64,000 nt of DNA from Haematobia irritans (taxonomy: Eukaryota; Arthropoda; Insecta; Diptera; Muscidae), in assembly GCF_050003625.1 (NCBI RefSeq), contig NC_134398.1, forward strand, positions 102,725,886 to 102,789,885, in the 5' to 3' direction. Under the pieces are notes generated by a model. The model saw only the letters and a list, made by a program, of their open reading frames with translations, made no database searches and had not been told where the DNA came from. The position numbers were made by a program, and so were the translations under genes. This document shows positions 20,513 through 30,570 of the stretch, one piece after another. Within the stretch, counting starts at the first letter, position 1. Every line of letters begins with the position of its first letter.

Positions 20513-20628
20513 TGTGACGAATTTGATAATTATAGACATAAGTTTATTTAAATTAGTTTCCGTTAATTTAAAAGAACTGTGTTTTAATTGTCCGGTAATT
20601 AAAAACGCCTAAATATAAAAACGTAACA
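20513..20628 (+). repeat. 3' LTR of C, shortened to 116 bp
   Basis: The first about 50 and last about 65 bp match the 5' LTR, but 487 bp in between are missing, including the promoter. The break lies at an 8-bp direct repeat ATTTAAAA present at both deletion borders in the 5' LTR. Confidence 0.92.
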
Positions 20629-20778
20629 ATATATATAAAACTAAAGTACTCTCAAAGAAATTTGTTAGTTCAATGAATGAAAATTCATAAACATATAACT
20701 ATATATACTAAAAATATGCTACAACTCGGCTATCCTGACAATGAGACACCTGGTCTCATCATATAACCTTCTCTACCC

Positions 20779-23376
20779 CTAATTACTTTTTTTCCAAGGA
20801 CGCATACTTGCAACCGCCCATACGCCACTATATGGTGCTCGCGAATGTTGGAACCCATCAACGTCTTTGAGCAAGTATCTGTCATTTCTTAAAACTTTGC
20901 ACACCCTAAACGGTCCCTTAAATTTTGGCAAAAGTTTTCATGAAACACCAGACGAAGAGTCGAAGTTCTTTATCATTACGTAATCGCCCTCCTTGTAAAC
21001 AATTGCTTCCTTTCTTTTTCTAGATGTATAATCCTCATTGTAGCTTTGCAAGGCTTGCTGCTTTTTTGATGCTTCAATTCGGATTGCCTTGCTGTCAACC
21101 GGTTTTGAAATAACTACTTCTGACAAATTCTCCCTTAACAGATCAACCACTTTACCCCTTTGACCAACTCCAAACAGCATAATACTAGGATGTTCGCCTA
21201 TAGATCTGTGCACCGTGTTATTGAGGGAATATTCCACTTTATCTAAAATACTATCCCAATAAACACCCCTCTCGACGTCAACAAGTTTAGCTATCATTGG
21301 ACCCAATGATCGGTTGACCCTTTCCACCTGGCCATTTGCTTGTGGAGAACCAGTTGCTATTTTTATGTGTGCAACGTTGTTCTCCTTCAAAAATTCTTCA
21401 AAATCCTTGGATGTAAAACAAGACCCTCTATCACTTATTATGCATCTCGGACGGCTATATGACCTGAAATAATACTTCAATGCTAATATCGCCTCTTTCG
21501 TGTTTGTAGTCTTCGTCGGATATAATCTCACGAATTTTGTGCAAGCATCTATCACCACCAAAATATGTTTAACGGGCCTGCCATTATCCACCGGTCCGAA
21601 ATGGTCTATATGAACCACGTCAAAAGGATTTACAGATTTCGGTATACTATGAACCTGGCCTTCTATCTTACCACTGTTTCCAGAGTAAACTATACATTTA
21701 AGGCAGTTCCTAATATGTGTCAAAGCCTTTTCCCGCATTTTCGGAAACCAGTACGTTTTTCTTATTAGTTCCGTCATTTTATCAGCGCCTACATGTCCTA
21801 ACTCATCATGATACTTATATAAAAAATGATTTTCCATCTCCTCTGGGACATAGAACAGTATATTGCCCTCATTCATCTTTCGATATAATACGCCGTTACG
21901 CATTTCATACATACTATGCTCACCCTTTTGCAATTCACTCTTAATGCGAATCATCCGTTCGTCCCTATTTTGACAAATTACAAGGTTTTCCTCGAATGTG
22001 TTTGTTTCTATTGTCATAATATTAGTACTCCTGCTGAGAGCATCTACGTGCTGCATCCTTTTGCCTGATCGATGTTCGAGATCAAATTCATAATTCTGAA
22101 GTTCTAAGGCCCATCTAGCAATACGTGGATTAAGATCCTTCTTATTAAGAGTTAATGTTAACGAATTACAGTCTGTTACTATTTTGAACTTTTTACCTTG
22201 AAGGTATGTATGAAATCTTTTCAGGGCATAAATAATAGAAAGAGTTTCCAACTCGAAACTGTGGTATCGTGATTCGGTATCAGTAGTCCTTTTCGAAAAA
22301 TAAAAGATTGGATGAAATTTTCCAACGGACTTTTTCTGCAATAAAACCGATCCAAATCCAATTGAACTAGCATCGCAGTGAAGTTCAGTTTCGTCCCTAG
22401 GGTCATATAAGGCCAATACGGGAGCTTTTACTAAACATTGTTTTAATTGTTCAAATGCCTTCACTTCTGCCTCACCAAAAACAAACTTTTTGTCCTTTTT
22501 TGTTAAATCGTACAAAGGTTTCGCAATCAATGAAAAATCTTTTACAAATCTCCGAAAATACGAACAAAGTCCCAGAAATGACTGAACTGCGTGTTGTCGG
22601 TCTGGAAGTGGAAAATTTCTGATTGCTTCTATGCCGTTTTCGTTTGCTCTTATTCCATGCTCACTAATAAAATACCCTAAATATTCTACCGACGTCTTTA
22701 GAAATTCGCATTTATCCAACCTCAATTCCAGATTATTTTCTACCATCCTTGTAAATACATCTTTCAAAATTTCGATATGTTCGTCAATATCTTTTGTTCC
22801 TATCATAATGTCATCGAGATATATTATAATCTTATCATCCTTTATCATATCGGCAAATACCTTCTGTACATACCTCTGAAATACAGATGGAGCATTCTTT
22901 AAGCCAAATTGCATCCTAAGAAATTCGAATTGACCTAATGGTGTGACAAATGACGTATATTTCACTGAATCGGAATGGACAAACACATGAAAAAACGCAT
23001 TTTTTAAATCTATTTTCGTGAAAAATTTCTTACCCGACAGCCTGTCCAACAAATCATCAATCAAAGGTATGGGAAAATTATCTTTAACTGTGACTTTATT
23101 TAACGTTCGAAAATCAATACACATTCTGATATCTCCCGTCTTCTTTTTGACAAGTACAATAGGTGATGCATACTCTGAGTCACTTGGCCTTATATAATCT
23201 TTTTCTAAATAGTCATCTAAAATAGTCTGAAGTTGGTTCTTCTCACTATATGATAATCTTCTGGGTGTATAACTGAATGGTTTATCGCTAGTCAAAGAAA
23301 TTTTCATTTCACCATATATTTGTGGTTTCGAAGGACGTTCAGGGCTCTCATAATAGTCATAAACTGTCTCGTGCAA
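20779..23376 (-). pseudogene. pol: pol of element B (RT-RNase H-integrase)
   Basis: An 812-codon open frame on the minus strand (23376 to 20938) starts inside pol, upstream of RT. RT shows CIDFRTLNKV and the catalytic YLDDIMIGT, RNase H shows LHCDASSIGFG, and integrase shows its HHCC finger (DELGHVGADK ... CLKC). The DDE core has Asp in HIDHFGPVD, Asp in SDRGSCFTS and Glu in GQVERVN, again 35 residues apart. An in-frame TGA at 20940-20938 cuts it, but the same frame continues for about 50 residues to a TAG at 20779, so only the extreme C-terminus is lost. The 5' part of the gene (gag, protease) is missing: at 23379 it abuts a plus-strand LTR head to head. Confidence 0.9.
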
Positions 23377-23496
23377 TTTTTAGTATATATAGTTATATGT
23401 TTATGAATTTTCATTCATTGAACTAACAAATTTCTTTGAGAGTACTTTAGTTTTATATATATATATATATATATGTATATTTATGTTATATTAGTA

Positions 23497-24431
23497 AAGG
23501 GTGATTCTTTTGAGGTTAGGATTTTCATGCATTAGTATTTGACAGATCACGTGGGATTTCAGACATGGTGTCAAAGAGAAAGATGCTCAGTATGCTTTGA
23601 CATTTCATCATGAATAGACTTACGATCTGCCACAACGTCGAATTTTCAGTGAATGGGCCCTAGAAAAGTTGGCAGAAAATCCGCTTTTTTATCGACAAAT
23701 TTTGTTCAGCGATGAGGCTCATTTCTGGTTGAATGGCTACGTAAATAAGCAAAATTGCCGCATTTGGAGTGAAGAGCAACCAGAAGCCGTTCAAGAACTG
23801 CCCATGCATCCCGAAAAATGCACTGTTTGGTGTGGTTTGTACGCTGGTGGAATCATTGGACCGTATTTTTTCAAAGATGCTGTTGGACGCAACGTTACGG
23901 TGAATGGCGATCGCTATCGTTCGATGCTAACAAACTTTTTGTTGCCAAAAATGGAAGAACTGAACTTGGTTGACATGTGGTTTCAACAAGATGGCGCTAC
24001 ATGCCACACAGCTCGCGATTCTATGGCCATTTTGAGGGAAAACTTCGGAGCACAATTCATCTCAAGAAATGGACCGGTAAGTTGGCCACCAAGATCATGC
24101 GATTTGACGCCTTTAGACTATTTTTTGTGGGGCTACGTCAAGTCTAAAGTCTACAGAAATAAGCCAGCAACTATTCCAGCTTTGGAAGACAACATTTCCG
24201 AAGAAATTCGGGCTATTCCGGCCGAAATGCTCGAAAAAGTTGCCCAAAATTGGACTTTCCGAATGGACCACCTAAGACGCAGCCGCGGTCAACATTTAAA
24301 TGAAATTATCTTCAAAAAGTAAATGTCATGGACCAATCTAACGTTTCAAATAAAGAACCGATGAGATTTTGCAAATTTTATGCGTTTTTTTTTTTTAAAA
24401 AATGTTATCAAGCTCTTAACAAATCACCCTT
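23497..24431 (+). mobile_element. mariner-like element D1 (DD41D type)
   Basis: The ends AAGGGTGATT / AATCACCCTT are flanked by TA (23495-23496, 24432-24433). The 935-bp copy is shortened at the 5' side of its gene. An identical insertion site and nearly identical sequence occur at 27033-27967, because the surrounding segment was duplicated. Confidence 0.9.
23669..24322 (+). pseudogene. mariner transposase D1, N-terminally truncated
   Basis: A 217-residue open frame contains the whole catalytic core: Asp in FSDEAHFW (residue about 15), Asp in WFQQDGATCH (about 111) and Asp in TPLDYFLWG (about 153). Forty-one residues separate the last two, which matches the rosa (DD41D) group of mariner. The N-terminal helix-turn-helix region that binds the ends is missing, since the full protein should be near 340 residues. 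It therefore cannot act alone. All three catalytic Asp residues are kept, unlike the sister copy at 27205. Confidence 0.85.
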
Positions 24432-24813
24432 TATATATTCTAAAATTACCAGTAGGCTTTGTTTTTCCTTGTCATCCTAATTTCTTTGTACATATATGAA
24501 TTTGATGAAATTCCATAAAAGGATTTAATTATGTGTTATGTATATTTGTTCGTGTTACCAATATGTTATTTTTTACATTATACATTTGAATGTATGTATG
24601 ATTGTTTGTTATTTGAAAAGAAATGCTCAAAAAACGTTTTGTTGTACTTCTGTCAAAGAATATTCTAGATTTTAATTTTTGTAATATATATATATAGGCT
24701 TTCTGTTTTTTGAAGAGCAGTAATAAATTTGTGCTAAAGAAGAAAAGTCTTTTTTTATTACTAAAATTCAGAAGTGGGATAAGAAATCCAAGTGAAGATT
24801 TTTTTTTTTTACA

Positions 24814-25974
24814 ATGGACGTCATAGCGGATAACTACACTGTCCTTCAATTACGCCGTTGGTTGCAACGTATAGGATTGAGCTCCAGCGGGTCAAAAAGT
24901 GCCCTCGTTCTTCGACTAAATAGTGTGCCGGCCGAAAAACGTGGAGAATGCCCCAAAGAAATATCCGATGAAGTGAATGCATTAGAAGGAGAAAATGCTG
25001 AAAAAGAATCTGTCAATTTAATTCAATTTCCGGAGTCAAAACTATGCGAAGACAGCCAAGGTGAGGAAATTTTGGATTCGGAAGCATGTAACAATATCCG
25101 GCACCCAACTCACGCTGCTGGCGTTCCTATGTTAATTGAACTTTTAAAAATGGAATTGGATATCACAAAAAGAGAAAAAAATTTGCTTGAGAAAGAAAAT
25201 TTATTTCTGCAAATGAAAAATCACGAAGGAACAACATCTGATTGTGGCACTAAAGAAGAGAAAATTTTGAAATGTGATACCATGAGAAATGTTGTTGCTA
25301 ACCATTCACTATTGAGAGAGTTTATTTTGGATTATGATGGAACCAGTTCAGTGGAAGTGTGGGTTACTCAATTGAAACATATTTGCGAATCTTACGCTGC
25401 TGACGAAAATGCTATTAAAGCACTGTTAATGTGTAAACTGAAAGGAAAAGCCCAAATGTGGCTATATGCCCAACCAGATTTTGTAAAACGGAGGTCGTGT
25501 GATCTTCTTGAGGAAATGAAAAATGTGTTTTCTACCAAAGAAAGTAAGATGGTACTACGGCATAGATTCGAGTCTAGAAGATGGATATATGGCGAATCAT
25601 TTATGGAATACTACAATGCCAAAATTCTTCTCGCCAACAAGATAAGTATTGATGAAGACGAATTAATTGACTGCATCATAGACGGAATTCCGGATGAGCA
25701 GCTTAAGATTGAATTTAATCACACTATTTTTAATATTGATGTAGAGAATGATGGTAAACGTGAGTTGAAAGTAGGGGAGGATTTGGATCATTTGACAAGG
25801 AAAAAATTGCACGAGACATTTTATGACTATTATGAGAGCCCTGAACGTCCTTCGAAACCACAAATATATGGTGAAATGAAAATTTCTTTGACTAGCGATA
25901 AACCATTCAGTTATACACCCAGAAGATTATCATATAGTGAGAAGAACCAACTTCAGACTGTAGCATATTTTTAG
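24814..25974 (+). pseudogene. gag: gag of B, unit 1, internally deleted
   Basis: The N-terminal SAP-like segment (LQLRRWLQRIGLSSSGSKSA), coiled region and capsid region match unit 2 at 28366 almost perfectly. After GIPDEQLK the sequence jumps about 610 bp relative to unit 2, losing both zinc knuckles and the protease, and resumes at FNHTIFNIDV. It then reads into the beginning of RT (PRRLSYSEKNQLQT) and stops at the LTR junction. The deletion keeps the frame open over 386 codons. Confidence 0.88.
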
Positions 25975-26193
25975 TATATATAGTTATATGTTTATGAATT
26001 TTCATTCATTGAACTAACAAATTTCTTTGAGAGTACTTTAGTTTTATATATATGTATATTTATGTTATATTATGAATATATATTCTAAAATTACCAGTAG
26101 GCTTTGTTTTTCCTTGTCATCCTAATTTGTTTGTACATATATGAATTTGATGAAATTCCATAAAAGGATTTAATTATGTGTTATGTATATTTG
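25970..26193 (+). repeat. B LTR (plus), truncated at duplication joint
   Basis: The LTR starts at 25970 and stops inside its middle at 26193, where it is joined to minus-strand pol sequence also found at 22658. No mariner is present here. Confidence 0.85.
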
Positions 26194-26918
26194 TCCATGC
26201 TCACTAATAAAATACCCTAAATATTCTACCGACGTCTTTAGAAATTCGCATTTATCCAACCTCAATTCCAGATTATTTTCTACCATCCTTGTAAATACAT
26301 CTTTCAAAATTTCGATATGTTCGTCAATATCTTTTGTTCCTATCATAATGTCATCGAGATATATTATAATCTTATCATCCTTTATCATATCGGCAAATAC
26401 CTTCTGTACATACCTCTGAAATACAGATGGAGCATTCTTTAAGCCAAATTGCATCCTAAGAAATTCGAATTGACCTAATGGTGTGACAAATGACGTATAT
26501 TTCACTGAATCGGAATGGACAAACACATGAAAAAACGCATTTTTTAAATCTATTTTCGTGAAAAATTTCTTACCCGACAGCCTGTCCAACAAATCATCAA
26601 TCAAAGGTATGGGAAAATTATCTTTAACTGTGACTTTATTTAACGTTCGAAAATCAATACACATTCTGATATCTCCCGTCTTCTTTTTGACAAGTACAAT
26701 AGGTGATGCATACTCTGAGTCACTTGGCCTTATATAATCTTTTTCTAAATAGTCATCTAAAATAGTCTGAAGTTGGTTCTTCTCACTATATGATAATCTT
26801 CTGGGTGTATAACTGAATGGTTTATCGCTAGTCAAAGAAATTTTCATTTCACCATATATTTGTGGTTTCGAAGGACGTTCAGGGCTCTCATAATAGTCAT
26901 AAACTGTCTCGTGCAATT
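26194..26918 (-). pseudogene. pol: duplicated piece of B pol (RT)
   Basis: Base-for-base copy of 22657-23378 on the minus strand: N-terminal pol, fingers and palm including YLDDIMIGT, cut after YLGYFISEHG. It is open but truncated, and stands head to head with the next LTR just as the longer copy does. Confidence 0.9.
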
Positions 26919-27032
26919 TTTAGTATATATAGTTATATGTTTATGAATTTTCATTCATTGAACTAACAAATTTCTTTGAGAGTACTTTAGTTTTATATAT
27001 ATATATATATGTATATTTATGTTATATTAGTA

Positions 27033-27967
27033 AAGGGTGATTCTTTTGAGGTTAGGATTTTCATGCATTAGTATTTGACAGATCACGTGGGATTTCAGAC
27101 ATGGTGTCAAAGAGAAAGATGCTCAGTATGCTTTGACATTTCATCATGAATAGACTTACGATCTGCCACAACGTCGAATTTTCAGTGAATGGGCCCTAGA
27201 AAAGTTGGCAGAAAATCCGCTTTTTTATCGACAAATTTTGTTCAGCGATGAGGCTCATTTCTGGTTGAATGGCTACGTAAATAAGCAAAATTGCCGCATT
27301 TGGAGTGAAGAGCAACCAGAAGCCGTTCAAGAACTGCCCATGCATCCCGAAAAATGCACTGTTTGGTGTGGTTTGTACGCTGGTGGAATCATTGGACCGT
27401 ATTTTTTCAAAGATGCTGTTGGACGCAACGTTACGGTGAATGGCGATCGCTATCGTTCGATGCTAACAAACTTTTTGTTGCCAAAAATGGAAGAACTGAA
27501 CTTGGTTGACATGTGGTTTCAACAAGATGGCGCTACATGCCACACAGCTCGCGATTCTATGGCCATTTTGAGGGAAAACTTCGGAGAACAATTCATCTCA
27601 AGAAATGGACCGGTAAGTTGGCCACCAAGATCATGCGATTTGACGCCTTTACACTATTTTTTGTGGGGCTACGTCAAGTCTAAAGTCTACAGAAATAAGC
27701 CAGCAACTATTCCAGCTTTGGAAGACAACATTTCCGAAGAAATTCGGGCTATTCCGGCCGAAATGCTCGAAAAAGTTGCCCAAAATTGGACTTTCCGAAT
27801 GGACCACCTAAGACGCAGCCGCGGTCAACATTTAAATGAAATTATCTTCAAAAAGTAAATGTCATGGACCAATCTAACGTTTCAAATAAAGAACTGATGA
27901 GATTTTGCAAATTTTATGCGTTTTTTTTTTTAAAAAAAAGTTATCAAGCTCTTAACAAATCACCCTT
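27033..27967 (+). mobile_element. mariner-like element D2, duplicate of D1
   Basis: AAGGGTGATT ends and TA (27031-27032, 27968-27969). It is almost identical to D1, in the same LTR position. Confidence 0.9.
27205..27858 (+). pseudogene. mariner transposase D2, third catalytic Asp replaced by His
   Basis: A 217-residue frame like that of D1, with two amino-acid changes visible. One turns TPLDYFLWG into TPLHYFLWG (GAC to CAC at about 27652), removing the third metal-binding Asp; the other is Ala to Glu in NFGEQF. With the missing N-terminus this copy is doubly inactive. Confidence 0.88.
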
Positions 27968-28365
27968 TATATATTCTAAAATTACCAGTAGGCTTTGTTT
28001 TTCCTTGTCATCCTAATTTCTTTGTACATATATGAATTTGATGAAATTCCATAAAAGGATTTAATTATGTGTTATGTATATTTGTTCGTGTTACCAATAT
28101 GTTATTTTTTACATTATACATTTGAATGTATGTATTTGATTGTTTGTTATTTGATGTTTGTTATTTGAAAAGAAATGCTCAAAAAACGTTTTGTTGTACT
28201 TCTGTCAAAGAATATTCTAGATTTTAATTTTTGTAATATATATATATAGGCTTTCTGTTTTTTGAAGAGCAGTAATAAATTTGTGCTAAAGAAGAAAAGT
28301 CTTTTTTTATTACTAAAATTCAGAAGTGGGATAAGAAATCCAAGTGAAGATTTTTTTTTTTTACA

Positions 28366-30135
28366 ATGGACGTCATAGCGGATAACTACACTGTCCTTCA
28401 ATTACGCCGTTGGTTGCAACGTATAGGATTGAGCTCCAGCGGGTCAAAAAGTGCCCTCGTTCTTCGACTAAATAGTGTGCCGGCCGAAAAACGTGGAGAA
28501 TGCCCCAAAGAAATATCCGATGAAGTGAATGCATTAGAAGGAGAAAATGCTGAAAAAGAATCTGTCAATTTAATTCAATTTCCGGAGTCAAAACTATGCG
28601 AAGACAGCCAAGGTGAGGAAATTTTGGATTCGGAAGCATGTAACAATATCCGGCACCCAACTCACGCTGCTGGCGTTCCTATGTTAATTGAACTTTTAAA
28701 AATGGAATTGGATATCACAAAAAGAGAAAAAAATTTGCTTGAGAAAGAAAATTTATTTCTGCAAATGAAAAATCACGAAGGAACAACATCTGATTGTGGC
28801 ACTAAAGAAGAGAAAATTTTGAAATGTGATACCATGAGAAATGTTGTTGCTAACCATTCACTATTGAGAGAGTTTATTTTGGATTATGATGGAACCAGTT
28901 CAGTGGAAGTGTGGGTTACTCAATTGAAACATATTTGCGAATCTTACGCTGCTGACGAAAATGCTATTAAAGCACTGTTAATGTGTAAACTGAAAGGAAA
29001 AGCCCAAATGTGGCTATATGCCCAACCAGATTTTGTAAAACGGAGGTCGTGTGATCTTCTTGAGGAAATGAAAAATGTGTTTTCTACCAAAGAAAGTAAG
29101 ATGGTACTACGGCATAGATTCGAGTCTAGAAGATGGATATATGGCGAATCATTTATGGAATACTACAATGCCAAAATTCTTCTCGCCAACAAGATAAGTA
29201 TTGATGAAGACGAATTAATTGACTGCATCATAGACGGAATTCCGGATGAGCAGCTTAAGGTACAAGCCAATTTACAATGTTTTGGAAATAAAACACAACT
29301 TTTGCAAGCTTTCTCAAAAATCGAGTTGAAACAGCCGAAGTCGACGAATAAAAATCCCAAATTGAAGTGCTACAATTGTAACTCTTTTGGACACATTGTC
29401 ACAGATTTCCCAAAGCCAAAAATTGAAAGAGGTGCATGTTTCAACTGTGGAAGTAAGGATCATCGCATTGCGGAGTGTTCAACATCTAATACTGTGGCTC
29501 TGGTGGAAGACAACGATTATGTAAGGTACTTTAGATTTAGTCTAGATTATGATTTCAAAAATTATTTTTATATAGAATGCTTAATTGATTCTGGAAGTCC
29601 GGTTAGTTTTGTTAAGAGGTCGGCTGTTGAAGGAATAATTGATATGGAGAATCTTACTTGGTCTCATTATAATTTTTATGGACTAAATAAAAGTAGGTTG
29701 GATGTATTCGGGAAATTTGAGTGTTTCGTTTTAGTTGGGGGCATTTCATTTAAATTGGAAATGCTTGTTGTTTCTGATAATAGTATGCAACATTCTTGTG
29801 TGTTAGGAAGGGACTTTTTGCGGAAAGGTAATTATGAATTAGTCCCTAAAGAAATTGTGGATGTAAGGAATGAATTTAATCACACTATTTTTAATATTGA
29901 TGTAGAGAATGATGGTAAACGTGAGTTGAAAGTAGGGGAGGATTTGGATCATTTGACAAGGAAAAAATTGCACGAGACATTTTATGACTATTATGAGAGC
30001 CCTGAACGTCCTTCGAAACCACAAATATATGGTGAAATGAAAATTTCTTTGACTAGCGATAAACCATTCAGTTATACACCCAGAAGATTATCATATAGTG
30101 AGAAGAACCAACTTCAGACTGTAGCATATTTTTAG
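28366..30135 (+). pseudogene. gag: gag-protease of B, unit 2, fused to start of RT
   Basis: A 589-codon single frame holds the SAP-like N-terminus (residues about 8-42), coiled/capsid regions and two zinc knuckles near 335-365. The first is CYNCNSFGHIVTDF, where the last Cys is Phe; the second, CFNCGSKDHRIAEC, is complete. A protease motif LIDSGSPVSFV is near 405. The frame ends about 20 residues into the RT region at NQLQT, where DNA jumps to the sequence just before the 3' LTR. Gag and protease share one frame here, unlike A and C, so B seems not to need frameshifting between them. The rest of pol exists only on the minus strand of the composite. Confidence 0.88.
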
Positions 30136-30570
30136 TATATATAGTTATATGTTTATGAATTTTCATTCATTGAACTAACAAATTTCTTTGAGAGTACTTT
30201 AGTTTTATATATATGTATATTTATGTTATATTATGAATATATATTCTAAAATTACCAGTAGGCTTTGTTTTTCCTTGTCATCCTAATTTGTTTGTACATA
30301 TATGAATTTGATGAAATTCCATAAAAGGATTTAATTATGTGTTATGTATATTTGTTCGTGTTACCAATATGTTATTTTTTACATTATACATTTGAATGTA
30401 TGTATGATTGTTTGTTATTTGAAAAAGAAATGCTCAAAAAACGTTTTGTTGTACTTCTGTCAAAGAATATTCTAGATTTTAATTTTTGTAATATATATAT
30501 TGGCTTTCTGTTTTTTGAAGAGCAGTAATAAATTTGTGCTAAAGAAGAAAAGTCTTTTTTTATTACTAAA
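30131..30570 (+). repeat. B LTR (plus), right end of composite
   Basis: A complete 440-bp LTR without the mariner; it ends TTACTAAA and is followed by the GATG target copy. Confidence 0.88.

Larger units (their letters stand above)
14899..20628 (+). mobile_element. Ty3/gypsy LTR retrotransposon C, coding-intact
   Basis: LTR-PBS-gag-pol-PPT-LTR in the standard order, flanked by the 4-bp duplication ATAT (14895-14898, 20629-20632), inserted in the TA-rich part of a B LTR. Both reading frames are open over their whole length. There is no envelope gene. The 3' LTR is only 116 bp against 603 bp for the 5' LTR. Confidence 0.95.
14500..20712 (-). repeat. B LTR (minus), interrupted by element C
   Basis: LTR sequence occupies 14500-14898 and 20633-20712 (about 480 bp including a TA run). 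The terminal motif is TTTAGTA...TACTAAA and not TG...CA; the AGT...ACT core recalls some gypsy families. It matches 30131-30570 on the other strand. Confidence 0.8.
23379..24765 (+). repeat. B LTR (plus), copy with mariner D1
   Basis: It begins TTTAGTATATATAG at 23379 directly after minus-strand pol sequence and ends TTACTAAA at 24765, followed by the primer-binding region TTCAGAAGTGGGATAAG. The mariner at 23497-24431 interrupts it. Confidence 0.85.
26919..28317 (+). repeat. B LTR (plus), copy with mariner D2
   Basis: Same structure as 23379-24765, with TTTAGTA at 26919 and TTACTAAA at 28317, and the primer-binding region TTCAGAAGTGGGAT after it. It carries a small extra duplication near 28135-28155. 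Confidence 0.85.
14500..30570. mobile_element. composite of gypsy element B bounded by inverted LTRs
   Basis: Both outer ends are the same LTR terminus facing outward: TTTAGTAATAAAAAAAGAC at 14500 and its reverse complement ending TTACTAAA at 30570. GATG flanks the whole at 14496-14499 and 30571-30574. Inside, from left to right, are a minus-strand LTR (holding element C), a minus-strand pol, a plus-strand LTR with a mariner, gag unit 1, an LTR piece, a minus pol piece, a second LTR with a mariner, gag unit 2 and the terminal LTR. This is not a normal LTR-element layout. Confidence 0.8.

Noticed and set aside
25708..25720. Processed intron explaining the 610-bp gap in gag unit 1
   Set aside because: Unit 2 does have AAG-GTACAAG at the left border, but the right border does not give the observed ATTGAATTT join, so it is a plain deletion.
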